A stretch of 64,000 nt of DNA from Candidatus Fredericiella danica (GTDB taxonomy: Bacteria > Chloroflexota > Anaerolineae > Caldilineales > Caldilineaceae): assembly GCA_016713335.1 (NCBI GenBank), contig JADJPH010000035.1, positions 44,860 through 108,859 on the forward strand, in the 5' to 3' direction. Under the pieces are notes generated by a model. That model was not told the DNA's origin, ran no database searches, and saw nothing but the letters and a program-made list of their open reading frames with translations. The translations under genes and the position numbers were made by a program. Shown here piece after piece: positions 1 through 9,532 of the stretch. Within the stretch, counting starts at the first letter, position 1, and the number at the start of each line of letters is the position of its first letter.

Positions 1-2051
1 CGCTGGACTTTCCGGCGGTAGGCTATGGGATTCGCTATGAATTTGGCATCTTTCGGCAGACCTTTGTGGACGGCTGGCAGGTGGAGCAGCCGGACAACTG
101 GTTGCTGCGCGGCAATCCCTGGGAGTTCATCCAACCGGACGACATGATCGAGGTTGGTTTTGGCGGCCACACGGAGCATTACAAGGATGAGCGAGGCCAA
201 CCGCGCGTCCGTTGGGTTCCGGCCCAGCGCGTGTTGGGCGAGCCCGCCACTACGTTGGCGCCGGGCTACAAGACCGAGACGGTGAACATCCTGCGCTTGT
301 GGCGCGCACGGGCCGCCGAGGAATTCGATTTTCAGATGTTTGACACGGGCAACTTCGCCCGCGCGGTGGAACAGAAGATCTACTCTGAGAACATCAGCAA
401 GGTGCTCTATCCGAATGACTTCACGCCCCAAGGACGCGAACTGCGGTTGCGCCAGCAGTATTTCTTTGTGGCCTGTTCGCTGCGCGACGTCATTCGCCGC
501 TTCGAGTTGCGCAACAGCGATTGGAGTACCTTCCCGGATAAGGTTGCGATCCAGTTGAACGATACGCATCCGGTGATCGCGATTCCTGAGTTGATGCGCA
601 TTCTGACAGATGAAGTGGGGTTGAGTTGGGACAGCGCGTGGAAGATCACGCAGGGCACCTTCGCCTACACATGCCATACGCTGCTGCCGGAGGCGCTCGA
701 AAAGTGGTCGGTGGGGCTCTTTGAGTATCTGCTCCCGCGTCACCTGGAAATTATCTATGAAGTCAATCACCGTTTCTTGGACGAGGTGCGCGCGCATTTC
801 CCCGGTGACACCGCCCGCATTGCGCGCATGTCGTTGATCGAAGAGGGTTCGGTGCGGCAGGTGCGCATGGCGCATTTGGCGAGTGTCGGCAGCCACGCCA
901 TCAACGGTGTGGCGGAACTCCATTCACAGTTGCTGCGCGAGCAGACGTTGGTGGACTTTGCGCAACTGTATCCGCAGCGCTTCGAAAACAAGACCAACGG
1001 TGTCAGCCCCCGGCGCTTTATGGAACTGGCGAATCCGAAGCTGAGCAACCTGATCACGTCCAGGATTGGCGAAGGCTGGCTCAACCATATGGATCGGCTG
1101 CGTGAGTTGGAAGCATTCGTTGAAGACCCGGAGTTCCGCGCCGAGTGGCATGCGGTCAAGCAGCACAACAAGGGCAATCTTGCGGCGTTCCTCCATCACA
1201 GCACAGGGGTGCAGACCGACCCTGCAACCATGATGGATATCATGGTCAAGCGTTTGCACGAATACAAGCGCCAGGTGCTGAAACTGCTGCACGTGGTGAC
1301 GCTGTATCAGCGGATTCAGGAGAACCCACAGGTCGACATCGTGCCGCGCACCTTCGTGTTTGGCGCCAAGTCGGCCTCCAGCTATGCTACGGCAAAGCTC
1401 ATCATCAAGCTGATCAACAGTGTGGCTGAGGTGGTGAATGCGGATCCTATTGTCGACGGGCGACTGCGGGTGGCGTATCCGGCGAATTTCAACGTCACTA
1501 TCGGCCAGATCATCTACCCAGGCGCCGATCTTTCAGAACAGATCTCGCTGGCGGGCAAGGAAGCGTCTGGCACCGGCAACATGAAATTTGCTCTCAACGG
1601 CGCCCTCACGATTGGCACGTTGGATGGCGCCAATATTGAGATTCGTGACCTGGTTGGGCCGGAGAATTTCTTCCTGTTTGGTCTGAATGCCGACGAGGTG
1701 TTTGCGACCAAACGACATGGATACCGGCCCCTGGAGTACTATCGTCAGAATGTGACCCTGCAGCGAGCGATCGATGCCATTGGCTCTGGCGAGTTTTCTC
1801 GGGGCGATGCGGGATTGTTCCGCCCGATCGTTGACTCGCTGCTCCATCATGATGAGTACATGGTGCTGGCGGATTATCAGGCGTACGTTGAGTGCCAGGA
1901 TCAGGTGGCGCAAGTGTATCGCGATGTCGAACGCTGGACGCGCATGTCGATTCTCAATACGGCGCGCTGCGGTTTCTTCTCATCGGATCGAACGATTCGT
2001 GAATACGCGCACGATATTTGGGATGTGAAGCCAGTGGTGGTGAAGAAGTAG
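1..2051 (+). CDS. glgP: Glycogen/alpha-glucan phosphorylase, 5'-truncated by the window edge
   Basis: This enzyme phosphorolyses alpha-1,4-glucans to glucose-1-phosphate in the cytoplasm, using pyridoxal phosphate. The frame is open from base 3 and reads PAVGYGIRYEFGIF, a signature of the family's N-terminal half, so the true start lies upstream. About 680 residues are present against a usual length of about 830. The PLP-binding region EASGTGNMKFALNG is intact, with the Schiff-base lysine codon at 1584-1586, followed by GTLDGANIEI. The stop is TAG at 2049-2051, 16 bases before the E1 alpha gene, so the two may be co-transcribed. The family assignment is firm; the exact glucan substrate cannot be read from the sequence. 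Confidence 0.97.
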   Translation, partial: LDFPAVGYGIRYEFGIFRQTFVDGWQVEQPDNWLLRGNPWEFIQPDDMIEVGFGGHTEHYKDERGQPRVRWVPAQRVLGEPATTLAPGYKTETVNILRLWRARAAEEFDFQMFDTGNFARAVEQKIYSENISKVLYPNDFTPQGRELRLRQQYFFVACSLRDVIRRFELRNSDWSTFPDKVAIQLNDTHPVIAIPELMRILTDEVGLSWDSAWKITQGTFAYTCHTLLPEALEKWSVGLFEYLLPRHLEIIYEVNHRFLDEVRAHFPGDTARIARMSLIEEGSVRQVRMAHLASVGSHAINGVAELHSQLLREQTLVDFAQLYPQRFENKTNGVSPRRFMELANPKLSNLITSRIGEGWLNHMDRLRELEAFVEDPEFRAEWHAVKQHNKGNLAAFLHHSTGVQTDPATMMDIMVKRLHEYKRQVLKLLHVVTLYQRIQENPQVDIVPRTFVFGAKSASSYATAKLIIKLINSVAEVVNADPIVDGRLRVAYPANFNVTIGQIIYPGADLSEQISLAGKEASGTGNMKFALNGALTIGTLDGANIEIRDLVGPENFFLFGLNADEVFATKRHGYRPLEYYRQNVTLQRAIDAIGSGEFSRGDAGLFRPIVDSLLHHDEYMVLADYQAYVECQDQVAQVYRDVERWTRMSILNTARCGFFSSDRTIREYAHDIWDVKPVVVKK

Positions 2052-2067
2052 AGACCTTACACGCAAT

Positions 2068-3045
2068 ATGAGCAACGACATTGCAGAGAGCATTGGCAGT
2101 ACACAGTTGCTGGCGATGTACCAGCGGATGGTGCTGGCGCGGCGCTTTGAAGAGACGGTCAACGATCTCTATATGCAGGGGCGCATCCCGTCCACACTTC
2201 ACCTTGCCATCGGTCAGGAAGCGAGTGCTGTGGGGGTGCTCAGCGGTCTCAAAGCGGGTGACACGGTCTTCAGCACCCACAGACCGCACGCCCATGCGAT
2301 TGCCCATGGCGTCTCCCCTGACGCCATGATGGCCGAACTGATGGCAAAGGCCACAGGCACTTGCAAGGGGAAGGGTGGCTCGATGCATATCGGCGACTTT
2401 CGCCTGGGCTTCGTGCCGGCGATCGCAATCGTGGGTGGGAACATTCCCATCGCTGCCGGGGCTGCGCTTGCCGCCAAACTCAAAGGCAGCGATGCCGTCA
2501 CCGTCTGCTTCTTTGGTGATGGCGCAGCGAATGAAGGGGCCTGGCACGAAGGGTTGAATCTGGCGGCCATCTGGGACCTCCCGGTCGTCTTTGTCTGCGA
2601 GAACAATCAATACGCAGCATCCACGCCATTCCGGGAAGCCTTCCGCATCCCGGCAATTGCCGACCGCGCGGCTGCCTATGGAATGCCCGGCGTGACCGTG
2701 GATGGCAACGATGTTCTGGCCGTCTACGCCGCAGCCGGCGCGGCCATTGCCCGTGCGCGCCGCGGTGCGGGACCGACCCTGCTTGAGCTGTTGACCTATC
2801 GGCTCTGTGGTCATTCGCGCTCTGATCCTCGCACCTATCGCACCCGCGAAGAAGAGGCCGAATGGCAGCAGCGTGATCCGATCCCGGCCTTTGCCGCGAA
2901 TCTGGTCAGCCATCGCTTTGCCACCGAGGAACAACTGGCGGAAATCGACGCTGAGGTTGAAACGATCCTCGTACAGGCGATTGCCTATGCCGAGCAAAGC
3001 CCGGGACCAGCGTTAGCCGATGTTGTATACGGATTGTATGCGTGA
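2068..3045 (+). CDS. pdhA: Pyruvate/acetoin dehydrogenase E1 component, alpha subunit
   Basis: The 325-residue alpha chain of the thiamine-diphosphate-dependent E1 heterotetramer, which decarboxylates a 2-oxo acid (probably pyruvate) or acetoin and passes the acyl group to the lipoyl-E2. The ThDP/Mg motif begins GDGAANEGAWHEGLNLA at about residues 150-166 and ends with a CENN element. The substrate and phosphorylation-loop region GHSRSDPRTYR is also present. The length is normal for the short bacterial alpha subunits. It sits 24 bases ahead of the beta subunit and in order with E2. Acetoin (AcoA) and pyruvate (PdhA) versions cannot be separated by eye; no acoin-type regulator or E3 gene is nearby. 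Confidence 0.93.
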   Translation: MSNDIAESIGSTQLLAMYQRMVLARRFEETVNDLYMQGRIPSTLHLAIGQEASAVGVLSGLKAGDTVFSTHRPHAHAIAHGVSPDAMMAELMAKATGTCKGKGGSMHIGDFRLGFVPAIAIVGGNIPIAAGAALAAKLKGSDAVTVCFFGDGAANEGAWHEGLNLAAIWDLPVVFVCENNQYAASTPFREAFRIPAIADRAAAYGMPGVTVDGNDVLAVYAAAGAAIARARRGAGPTLLELLTYRLCGHSRSDPRTYRTREEEAEWQQRDPIPAFAANLVSHRFATEEQLAEIDAEVETILVQAIAYAEQSPGPALADVVYGLYA

Positions 3046-3069
3046 AACACGTGATACGAGGCTTTTCCT

Positions 3070-4083
3070 ATGCCCGAATTGTCGATCGCTGAGGCATTGC
3101 GCGAGGCGCTACGCGAGGAGTTGCACCGAGACCCACGTGTCTTTCTGTTAGGTGAGGACATTGGCGTGCCCGGTGGGTTCGGCGGCGCCTTTACGGTGAC
3201 CCTGGGGTTAGCGGAAGAGTTCGGGCGCGACAGGGTCCGCGATACACCGATCTCAGAAGCGGGAATTGCGGGCGTGGCGATTGGTGCTGCGATCTGTGGT
3301 ATGCGCCCTGTGGCCGATGTCCAGTACAGCGACTTTCTCTTCAACATGATGGACCAGTTGGTGAACCAGGCGGCGAAACTGCGTTACATGTCGGGCGGCA
3401 CCCTGACCGTACCCATGGTCATGCGGGCGCCGGTGGGGGCGACGGCGCGCGGTGCTCAGCACGCACAAAGTCCTGAAGCCTTTTTCACCCATGTGCCCGG
3501 TCTGAAGGTGGTGGCGCCGGCGACGGCGTATGATGCCAAGGGGCTGCTCAAGGCCGCGATCCGTGACGATAATCCAGTGCTTGTCTTCGAACATAAGTTG
3601 CTCTATGGATCCAAAGGTGCGCGCAGTGAAAAGGGCGCGGTCAGCCCACGCGGCGAGGTGCCGGCCGATGACTACATCGTTCCGATTGGGCAGGGAATTG
3701 TTCGCCGGCCGGGCACCGATGTCACGATTGTGGCTTCTCTCCTCATGTTGTATCGCGCGCTGCAAGCAGCGGAAGAACTGGCAGCGGATGGGATCGACGT
3801 TGAGGTGATCGATCCGCGTACGCTGGTGCCGTTGGATACCGCACTGATCCTGCGTTCGGTGCAGAAGACAGGGCGCCTCGTGATCGTCGAGGAAGACAAT
3901 CTCACGAATGGGTGGGGCGCCGAGGTCGCAGCGCTTATGGCCGATGATGCCTTTGTCTGGCTGGACGCTCCGATCAAACGGGTGGCGGCGCCTGACACAC
4001 CCCCTCCTTTTGCGCCGATTCTTGAGCAGGCGTATGTACCGAGTGTCACCCGTATTGTCGATACCGTGCGGTCAATACTGTAG
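3070..4083 (+). CDS. pdhB: Pyruvate/acetoin dehydrogenase E1 component, beta subunit
   Basis: The 337-residue beta chain of the E1 heterotetramer. It starts with the family pattern SIAEALREALREELHRDPRV followed by GEDIG. It contains RVRDTPISEAGIAGVAIGAA (ThDP-contacting glutamate region), the QYSDF element and the C-terminal VEVIDPRTLVPLD element that shapes the E1-E2 interface. The ATG at 3070 follows a weak purine stretch, and the alpha-subunit stop is 24 bases upstream, so translation is probably coupled within an operon of alpha, beta and E2. It works with the neighbouring alpha subunit at the active-site interface. No disruption is seen. Confidence 0.94.
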   Translation: MPELSIAEALREALREELHRDPRVFLLGEDIGVPGGFGGAFTVTLGLAEEFGRDRVRDTPISEAGIAGVAIGAAICGMRPVADVQYSDFLFNMMDQLVNQAAKLRYMSGGTLTVPMVMRAPVGATARGAQHAQSPEAFFTHVPGLKVVAPATAYDAKGLLKAAIRDDNPVLVFEHKLLYGSKGARSEKGAVSPRGEVPADDYIVPIGQGIVRRPGTDVTIVASLLMLYRALQAAEELAADGIDVEVIDPRTLVPLDTALILRSVQKTGRLVIVEEDNLTNGWGAEVAALMADDAFVWLDAPIKRVAAPDTPPPFAPILEQAYVPSVTRIVDTVRSIL

Positions 4084-4099
4084 GACGGAGGCGCCGCGG

Positions 4100-5452
4100 A
4101 TGCCATTTGAAGTGTTGATGCCGCCGTTGAGCCAGACGCTGGACACACTCGTCCTTGTCGAATGGTTGAAGCGCACCGGGGACGAGATTCGCAAGGGCGA
4201 ACCGCTCTTCCTGGTGGAGTCCGACAAAGCCACGCTAGAAGTTGAATCCCCCGCGACCGGCACACTGCAGGCGATCTTGGCGGAGCCAGGATCCGAAGTG
4301 CGCGTGAAGACCCCCATTGCCCACATCATTGAGCTCGGTGAGTCCCTGCCGGCGGCATCCCCCCTGCGCATACCGGTCGCAACACCGCCAGTCACCGGCG
4401 CCAGCAGTGATGCAGGACTGGACTGGCTGCCTCCCGCACGTGCACAACGCATCAAGGCCAGCCCGCGGGCCCGTGCGCGTGCACAGGCAGCCGGCGTGGG
4501 GCTTGCCGCCGTGCCCGCCAGTGGACCCCAGGGGATGATCGTTGAGCGGGACGTGACTGCCTATCTCGCGACTCTGCCGACGCCGCCACGCGTGTCTCCG
4601 GTGGCCCGGCGCATGGCAACGGCTGAGGGCATTGATGTGGCTGCGATCGCGCAGGCGAAGCCAGGCCGGCGGATTCAGCGCGCTGACATTGTGGATGCGG
4701 TTGCCGGGGCACAGAAGCCGGCGCCGGCCGAGGCGCAGTTCGGTAACGCTGACGCCGTTGGGGGCGGCGCGCTGCGCGCCGCACTTGATCCCACCCGGCG
4801 GGTGATTGCGGCAAGGTTGCAGGCGTCGCATCAGGCGAGTGTCCCGGTTACGCTGATGCGCGAGGTGGACGCCACTGCCCTGGTGGAACTGCGCACCACA
4901 ATCCTGGCCGATCTGGGTGACCAGGCGCCGCGGCCATCCTATACGGACCTGTTTGCGCTGATTGTGGCGCGCTGTCTGTTGCAGCATCCAACCATGAACG
5001 GCACATTTGATGGTGAGATGCTGATGATTCCGGAGCATGTGCAACTTGCACTGGCAGTCGATACGCCGCGCGGCCTGGTGGCGCCGGTCATTCCGGGTGC
5101 AGATCAGTGCTCGCTGTTGACACTGGCAAACAAACGGGTCGAACTTACTGCGGCTGCGCTGGCGTCCCAACTGACGCCGGCGCAGTTGGGAGGTGGAACA
5201 TTTACACTCACCAACCTCGGCGCATTGGGCGTGGACGCATTCACCCCGGTGATCAATCCACCCCAAATTGCCATCTTGGGCACAGGGCGCATACGGCCCG
5301 CGCCGGCTGTCTTCGGTGGTCAACTGGCGATCCGGCAAATGATGATGCTCTCGCTGACTTTTGATCACCGCGTGGTGGATGGCGCGCCGGCGGCAAGGTT
5401 TTTGGGTGCGGTGGCGGAGTTTGTGGAGAAGCCGTTTAGGGTGTGGTATTGA
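4100..5452 (+). CDS. pdhC: Dihydrolipoamide acyltransferase (E2) of the 2-oxo acid/acetoin dehydrogenase complex
   Basis: A 450-residue E2 core protein that transfers the acyl group from E1 to CoA. Domain order: one lipoyl domain (residues about 1-78, with the lipoylated lysine in ESDKATLEVES, Lys43), two peripheral-subunit-binding domains (ASPRARARAQAAGVG and VSPVARRMATAEGID), an Ala/Pro linker, and a catalytic domain ending in TFDHRVVDG, which carries the catalytic His and Asp. The start at 4100 was chosen because the lipoyl domain begins there; a longer frame upstream only overlaps the beta subunit. Two binding domains in tandem are less usual than one. No E3 (dihydrolipoamide dehydrogenase) gene lies in the window. 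Confidence 0.94.
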   Translation: MPFEVLMPPLSQTLDTLVLVEWLKRTGDEIRKGEPLFLVESDKATLEVESPATGTLQAILAEPGSEVRVKTPIAHIIELGESLPAASPLRIPVATPPVTGASSDAGLDWLPPARAQRIKASPRARARAQAAGVGLAAVPASGPQGMIVERDVTAYLATLPTPPRVSPVARRMATAEGIDVAAIAQAKPGRRIQRADIVDAVAGAQKPAPAEAQFGNADAVGGGALRAALDPTRRVIAARLQASHQASVPVTLMREVDATALVELRTTILADLGDQAPRPSYTDLFALIVARCLLQHPTMNGTFDGEMLMIPEHVQLALAVDTPRGLVAPVIPGADQCSLLTLANKRVELTAAALASQLTPAQLGGGTFTLTNLGALGVDAFTPVINPPQIAILGTGRIRPAPAVFGGQLAIRQMMMLSLTFDHRVVDGAPAARFLGAVAEFVEKPFRVWY

Positions 5453-5503
5453 GACAGGGAGACAGGGAGACAGGGAGACAGGGAGACAGGGAGACAGGGA
5501 GAC
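5451..5503. repeat. Tandem 8-bp repeat, GAGACAGG x 6.6
   Basis: Six perfect copies of gagacagg plus a partial gagac begin at the E2 stop codon and fill most of the 60-base gap to the convergent DeoR gene. Such a perfect short tandem array could change copy number by slippage. No hairpin is formed, so it does not look like a terminator. No function is assigned. Confidence 0.9.
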
Positions 5504-5512
5504 GTAGCGGGG

Positions 5513-6280
5513 TTAGGCGACGATAACCTGAGCGCCGCACGCGGTGAGCGCTTGAAGGTGGTCGGCCGTCGGACGACGGTCGGTGATGACGAGTTGGGGC
5601 GGGGTGTCGGCGGGGAGGAGGGCGAAGGCGACGCGGCCGAATTTGGTGTGATCGGCGACCAGGATGACGGTACGGGCATGTTCAATCATCAGCGCAAGGG
5701 TTGCCGCCTCAACCTGGCTATTGACCGTGAATCCCTGGGGAACCGCAATGCCGCTCACCCCGATGATGGCAATATCAAAATAATGAAGTTTTAGCACTCG
5801 CTCCGTCACTGCGCCCGCCAACGTTCGATACCGTGCTTGCACTTCTCCCCCGGTGCAGACGACGCGCATCCCCGGCGCTTCCGCCAACTCCAATGCAATG
5901 TCCAGCGCATTGGTCACCACCTCGCCGTGAAAGCCCAGTCCCTTCATTGCACGGGCAACCGCCAACGTCGTGGAGCCACCACTCAAGGCAACGTGCATGC
6001 CGGGCGCCACCCGACTGGCGGCTGCAAAGCCGATGCGCTCCTTGCCGGTCGGGTTGGCATCGCCTGTAGCACCTATGCTGTCAACGCCTAATGGCATCGC
6101 CGCGGCGGCGCCGTGCAAGCGTCTGAGTGCGCCGCGTTCTTCCAGCTTGCTAAGATCGCGACGCACAGTCCAGACCGACACCCGCAAGCGCTGCGCAAGG
6201 TCATCGACCGACAGCGAACCATCCTGCGAGAGCATCGACAGTAGTTTTTCCTGGCGTTGCAGGGTTTGAGATTGGGTCAT
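5513..6280 (-). CDS. DeoR-family transcriptional regulator of the sugar operon
   Basis: A 255-residue repressor. Residues about 8-60 form the DeoR winged helix (LSVDDLAQRLRVSVWTVRRD). The rest is the DeoRC sugar-phosphate sensor fold, with DIAIIGVSGI and VADHTKFGRVAF motifs typical of the family. It is divergent from the SIS/kinase/SDR operon that begins at 6405, with a 124-base shared intergenic region that holds a good promoter for the operon, so it most likely represses that operon and itself until a phosphorylated sugar intermediate binds. Family and direction are seen; the regulated genes and the inducer are inferred. Confidence 0.93.
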   Translation of the reverse strand: MTQSQTLQRQEKLLSMLSQDGSLSVDDLAQRLRVSVWTVRRDLSKLEERGALRRLHGAAAAMPLGVDSIGATGDANPTGKERIGFAAASRVAPGMHVALSGGSTTLAVARAMKGLGFHGEVVTNALDIALELAEAPGMRVVCTGGEVQARYRTLAGAVTERVLKLHYFDIAIIGVSGIAVPQGFTVNSQVEAATLALMIEHARTVILVADHTKFGRVAFALLPADTPPQLVITDRRPTADHLQALTACGAQVIVA

Positions 6281-6324
6281 TACGCCGCCTGGTGTGTCCG
6301 CGCCAAAAGCGGGCAGGTAGGAAC

Positions 6325-6353
6325 TTGAATTGCCCGATGGACTTTGTTATACC
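6325..6353 (+). promoter_or_regulatory. Sigma-70-type promoter for the SIS/kinase/SDR operon
   Basis: TTGAAT (6325-6330), a 17-base spacer and TATACC (6348-6353) form a good -35/-10 pair between the DeoR gene and the SIS gene. Transcription would begin near 6360, giving a leader of about 45 bases. The DeoR protein is a likely ligand of this region. Confidence 0.6.
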
Positions 6354-6404
6354 AGAGTGCATCAACAATGTCCGAACACTTCCATGCAAGAAAGGCATGA
6401 TTCG

Positions 6405-7202
6405 ATGACTACAGCCGAGACACTACCGGCTTCCCTACGCTATCTGGCCGTGGCAGGCGAGATTGTGCAGAAGATCGCCGCCACGCAAGGACCTGCGATT
6501 GACCAGGCCGCGCAGATTTGCGCCGATACCATTGCGAATGATGGCATGGTCTTCTGTTGGGGTGGCGGGCACAGCCGCATGTCTGTGGAAGAGATGTTTC
6601 CCCGGATTGGCTCTTACCCCGGCTTCTATCCGATGGTGGAGTTGGCGCTGACCTTTTATACGACCTTTGTGGGGGCCGATGGCATGACCCAATCGTTTTT
6701 CCTGGAACGGCAGGAGCGCTATGCAGATGCCATTCTTGCCAACTATGAATTTGGTCCACATGACAGCATGCTCTGCTTTTCCAGCACCGGCATCAATGGG
6801 CTTGTGATCGAGATGGCGCTTCAGGCAAAGGCGCGCGGGCTACCGGTCATGGCGGTCACATCGGTGGCACATGCCGATTCCACGGTGTCGCGGCACTCGA
6901 GCGGTGTGAAACTGCGCGAGGTCGCTGATGTCACGATCGACAATTGTACGCCCCCAGGCGATGCCGTAGTGGATATTCCCGGTCTCAAATACAAGGTCAG
7001 CCCCACTTCGACGATCGGCGCCACGTCGGTCGTGAATGCACTCAAGGCGCGGACGGCAGAACTGCTGGTGGCTCGCGGGGTGGAGCCGATTGTCCTCACC
7101 AGCCCGCACTTTGCCGATCGCCCGGAAGAAGCTGAAGAACAACTACAGCGCGTCTACAAGGAGTTCAAACGGCGCAAGCGCATGATCTTTGGCCGTGATT
7201 GA
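6405..7202 (+). CDS. SIS-domain sugar-phosphate-binding protein (UPF0309-like)
   Basis: A protein of about 265 residues with a SIS (sugar isomerase) fold. The phosphate-binding motif CWGGGHSRMSVEEMFPRIG is near residue 45, and SSTGINGLVIEMALQAK and AHADSTVSRHSSG belong to the same family. Proteins of this type bind, isomerise or regulate phosphosugars; the exact reaction is not known. ATG 6405 is preferred to 6384 because AAGAAAGG lies about ten bases before it. It is the first gene of an operon with an FGGY kinase and an SDR, under a divergent DeoR regulator, which suggests a role on the phosphorylated product of the kinase. Confidence 0.85.
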   Translation: MTTAETLPASLRYLAVAGEIVQKIAATQGPAIDQAAQICADTIANDGMVFCWGGGHSRMSVEEMFPRIGSYPGFYPMVELALTFYTTFVGADGMTQSFFLERQERYADAILANYEFGPHDSMLCFSSTGINGLVIEMALQAKARGLPVMAVTSVAHADSTVSRHSSGVKLREVADVTIDNCTPPGDAVVDIPGLKYKVSPTSTIGATSVVNALKARTAELLVARGVEPIVLTSPHFADRPEEAEEQLQRVYKEFKRRKRMIFGRD

Positions 7203-7222
7203 AGTCGAGCGTGGTGGCTGCA

Positions 7223-8702
7223 ATGGATGATCTCCTGCTTGGGATTGACGCAGGCACCAGCTTTGTCAAGGCCGTGTTGGTGACTCCAGATGGCCGGCGG
7301 TTGGCACAGGCGTATGCAAGTTACCCAACGCACCATCCCCGGCCGGGCTGGGCGGAGCAGAATCCGGACGATTGGTGGGGCGGTGCGGTCAGTGCGGTGC
7401 GCAGGGTGCTTGCCCGTGGCGTCGGGCCGCGAAGCGCCATCTGGTGTGAGCGGTCAGGGGTGCGCCGTGACCCTGATCGGTGCACACGGTGAGGTGCTCC
7501 ATCCGGCTATCATCTGGATGGACACCCGGTCAGAGCCACAGTGTGAGGCTCTGCGCCAGCATTGCGGCGATGAGATCCTGCGCATCAACGGCAAGTCGCC
7601 GGCTCCGTATAACGCAGACCCGGTGCTGATGTGGCTGCAAGCAGAGGCGCCGGGCCTGGTCGACACCGCGCGCTGCAGTCTGACCACGACAGGTTATCTC
7701 AACTTCAGGCTGACGAACGAACCCGTCATGAATGTTTCTGACGCCAGCATACTTTTGCGTTTGATCTGGCGCAGGGGCGCTGGTCGCCGGCGTTGATCCA
7801 GGCGTTTGGCTTGCCCGAGCATTTGTATCCATCTGTGGTTCCTTGCACACAGGTGATCGGTGCACTGACAAGTGCGGCTGCGACCGAGTTGGGGTTAGCG
7901 CCCGGCATTCCCGTCATCGCCGGAGGGGAGGACACTTCATCCGCTGGGCTTGCGGCGGGTGCAGTGCGACCTGGTCTGGCATTTCTATCCCTTGGGACTG
8001 CAGGCACGCTCTACGTAACGGAATCAGAGCCGTTGGTGCACCCACAACTCCTGACCTTTCTGCATGTGCTGCCGCACCAGTATCTGTTCGGCGGCTCGAT
8101 GAGCGCAATCGGCGCCTCGCTGGCCTGGTGCCGCAAATTGCTGGGTGAGCAGCACAGCTACGAGGATTTGATTCAGTTGGCAGCTCAGAGTGAGGCGGGT
8201 GCGGGCCAGGTGCTCTTTCTACCGTACTTAAGCGGCGAACTGCAACCGATCAATGATGGCTATGCGCGGGGTGTATTCTTTGGCTTGAGCATGAGTACAG
8301 GCCCAGCGCAACTGGTGCGGGCGGTGCTGGAAGGGACGGCTTTTGCCATCGCCCACAATCTGGAATACGCCGAGCGGTTGGGCGCACCCGTGGTGGAACT
8401 GCGGGCCATGGGGTGGCCCATCGCGTAGCCCGCTCTGGTGCCAGATCATCGCCGACATCTGTGGCCGGCCCGTCAGCGTGCTGGCGGGCGAGCAGGGCGC
8501 CCCGTTTGGCAATGCGTTGCTGGCCGGCGTGGGCGCCGGGTTGATCTTGGATCCGGCCGAGGTTGCTTTGCGTTGTGCACGGATTGCGGATGCGTATCTG
8601 CCCGACCCGGTGCGGCATGAACAATACCGCCGGCTGTTTGAATTCTATAAGCAATTATATCCGCAACTCAAGGACCTCTATGCGGGCCTGGCGCAAGGGT
8701 GA
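7223..8702 (+). CDS. FGGY-family sugar kinase (xylulokinase-like), three frameshifts
   Basis: Together the reading frames encode a full-length kinase of about 490 residues that would phosphorylate a pentulose or similar polyol. The N-terminal phosphate motif DLLLGIDAGTSFVKAVL, the family signatures GVSGQG and HPAIIWMDTR, the C-terminal ATPase motif SLGTAGTLYVTE and the helix LVRAVLEGTAFAIAHNLEY are all present. The frame changes near 7441 (one extra T), 7753 (one missing T in a T run) and 8410 (one extra G in GGGG). Correcting these restores an uninterrupted family-like protein, so sequencing indels are as likely as a real pseudogene. The ATG at 7223 immediately precedes the GIDAGTS motif. 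Confidence 0.82.
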
Positions 8703-8743
8703 GCGCGTCGACGCTGGGCAACGGGAATGAGAGGAAGTCTGAC

Positions 8744-9517
8744 ATGGCGAACGGGCGGCTGGCAGGCAAGACGGCGGTTGTGACGGGGGCGGCGGCGGGA
8801 ATTGGCAAGAGCATCGCCGCCACGTTTGCGCGGGAGGGCGCTCTGGTCGTAGTGGCAGACAGCGACGAGCAGGCAGGCGCCGCAGTGGCAGCGGAAGTGT
8901 CAGGTACTGGGTTCTGCCGTTTCGTGGCCGTGGACATCGCGGTACCGGACTCCGTGGCGGCGCTGATTGAGACGACGGTTGCGCACTACGGCAAACTTGA
9001 CATAATAGTTGCCAATGCCGGGATTGGGGGGCGGAGTCTTGGGGATGGGCCGGTGGATCAATGTACGGTTGAGGCGTGGGATCGTGTGATGGAGGTCAAT
9101 CTGCGCGGAACATTTCTTACGTGCAAATATGCGCTGCCGGCGTTGCTTGAGTGCAAAGGATGTATCCTCACGATCTCGTCGGTGTTGGGTATGGTGGGGA
9201 CACAGGGGCTGTTTGACACGCACGCCTATGCCACCAGCAAGGCGGGCATTATTGGGTTGACCAGGGCGATTGCTGCCCACTATGCCCAACAGGGCGTGCG
9301 TGCCAACGTGATTGCGCCTGGACTGGTGGACACGCGGATGGCGAAGCGGACGAAAAGTGACCCCGCAATTGCCGAACAGGTGGCGTTTTGGCAGCCGATC
9401 GGGGGATTAGGGCAGCCACGCGATGTGGCGGACGCCGCACTATTTCTGTGCAGCGATGAAGCAAAGTTCATCACTGGCGCCGTGCTTCCGGTAGACGGCG
9501 GATGGACGGTACAGTAG
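8744..9517 (+). CDS. Short-chain dehydrogenase/reductase (SDR)
   Basis: A 257-residue classical SDR that oxidises or reduces a sugar or polyol hydroxyl with NAD(P). The cofactor motif TGAAAGIG is near residue 15, NAG is near residue 90, the catalytic Tyr/Lys pair is in YATSK near residue 163, and the C-terminus GAVLPVDGGWTVQ is typical. The start at 8744 is fixed by GAGGAA at 8731-8736. An upstream in-frame start would add 15 non-homologous residues. The gene follows the kinase by 41 bases in the DeoR-controlled operon. An aspartate-like residue after strand 2 (VVADSDE) suggests NAD rather than NADP. The substrate is not identifiable. Confidence 0.92.
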   Translation: MANGRLAGKTAVVTGAAAGIGKSIAATFAREGALVVVADSDEQAGAAVAAEVSGTGFCRFVAVDIAVPDSVAALIETTVAHYGKLDIIVANAGIGGRSLGDGPVDQCTVEAWDRVMEVNLRGTFLTCKYALPALLECKGCILTISSVLGMVGTQGLFDTHAYATSKAGIIGLTRAIAAHYAQQGVRANVIAPGLVDTRMAKRTKSDPAIAEQVAFWQPIGGLGQPRDVADAALFLCSDEAKFITGAVLPVDGGWTVQ

Positions 9518-9532
9518 TTCGGGGGTGAATTG

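Noticed and set aside
1954..2997. Minus-strand open frame of 347 codons
   Set aside because: It is antisense to the end of glycogen phosphorylase and to E1 alpha, both of which are unambiguous; no motif or ribosome site supports it.
4235..5368. Long open frame on the minus strand, 377 codons
   Set aside because: It lies antisense to the E2 acyltransferase, has no family motifs and shows Arg/His/Gln-rich composition of a GC-rich shadow frame.
5451..5503. Possible CRISPR or other array
   Set aside because: The unit is only 8 bp with no spacers, so it is a simple tandem repeat.
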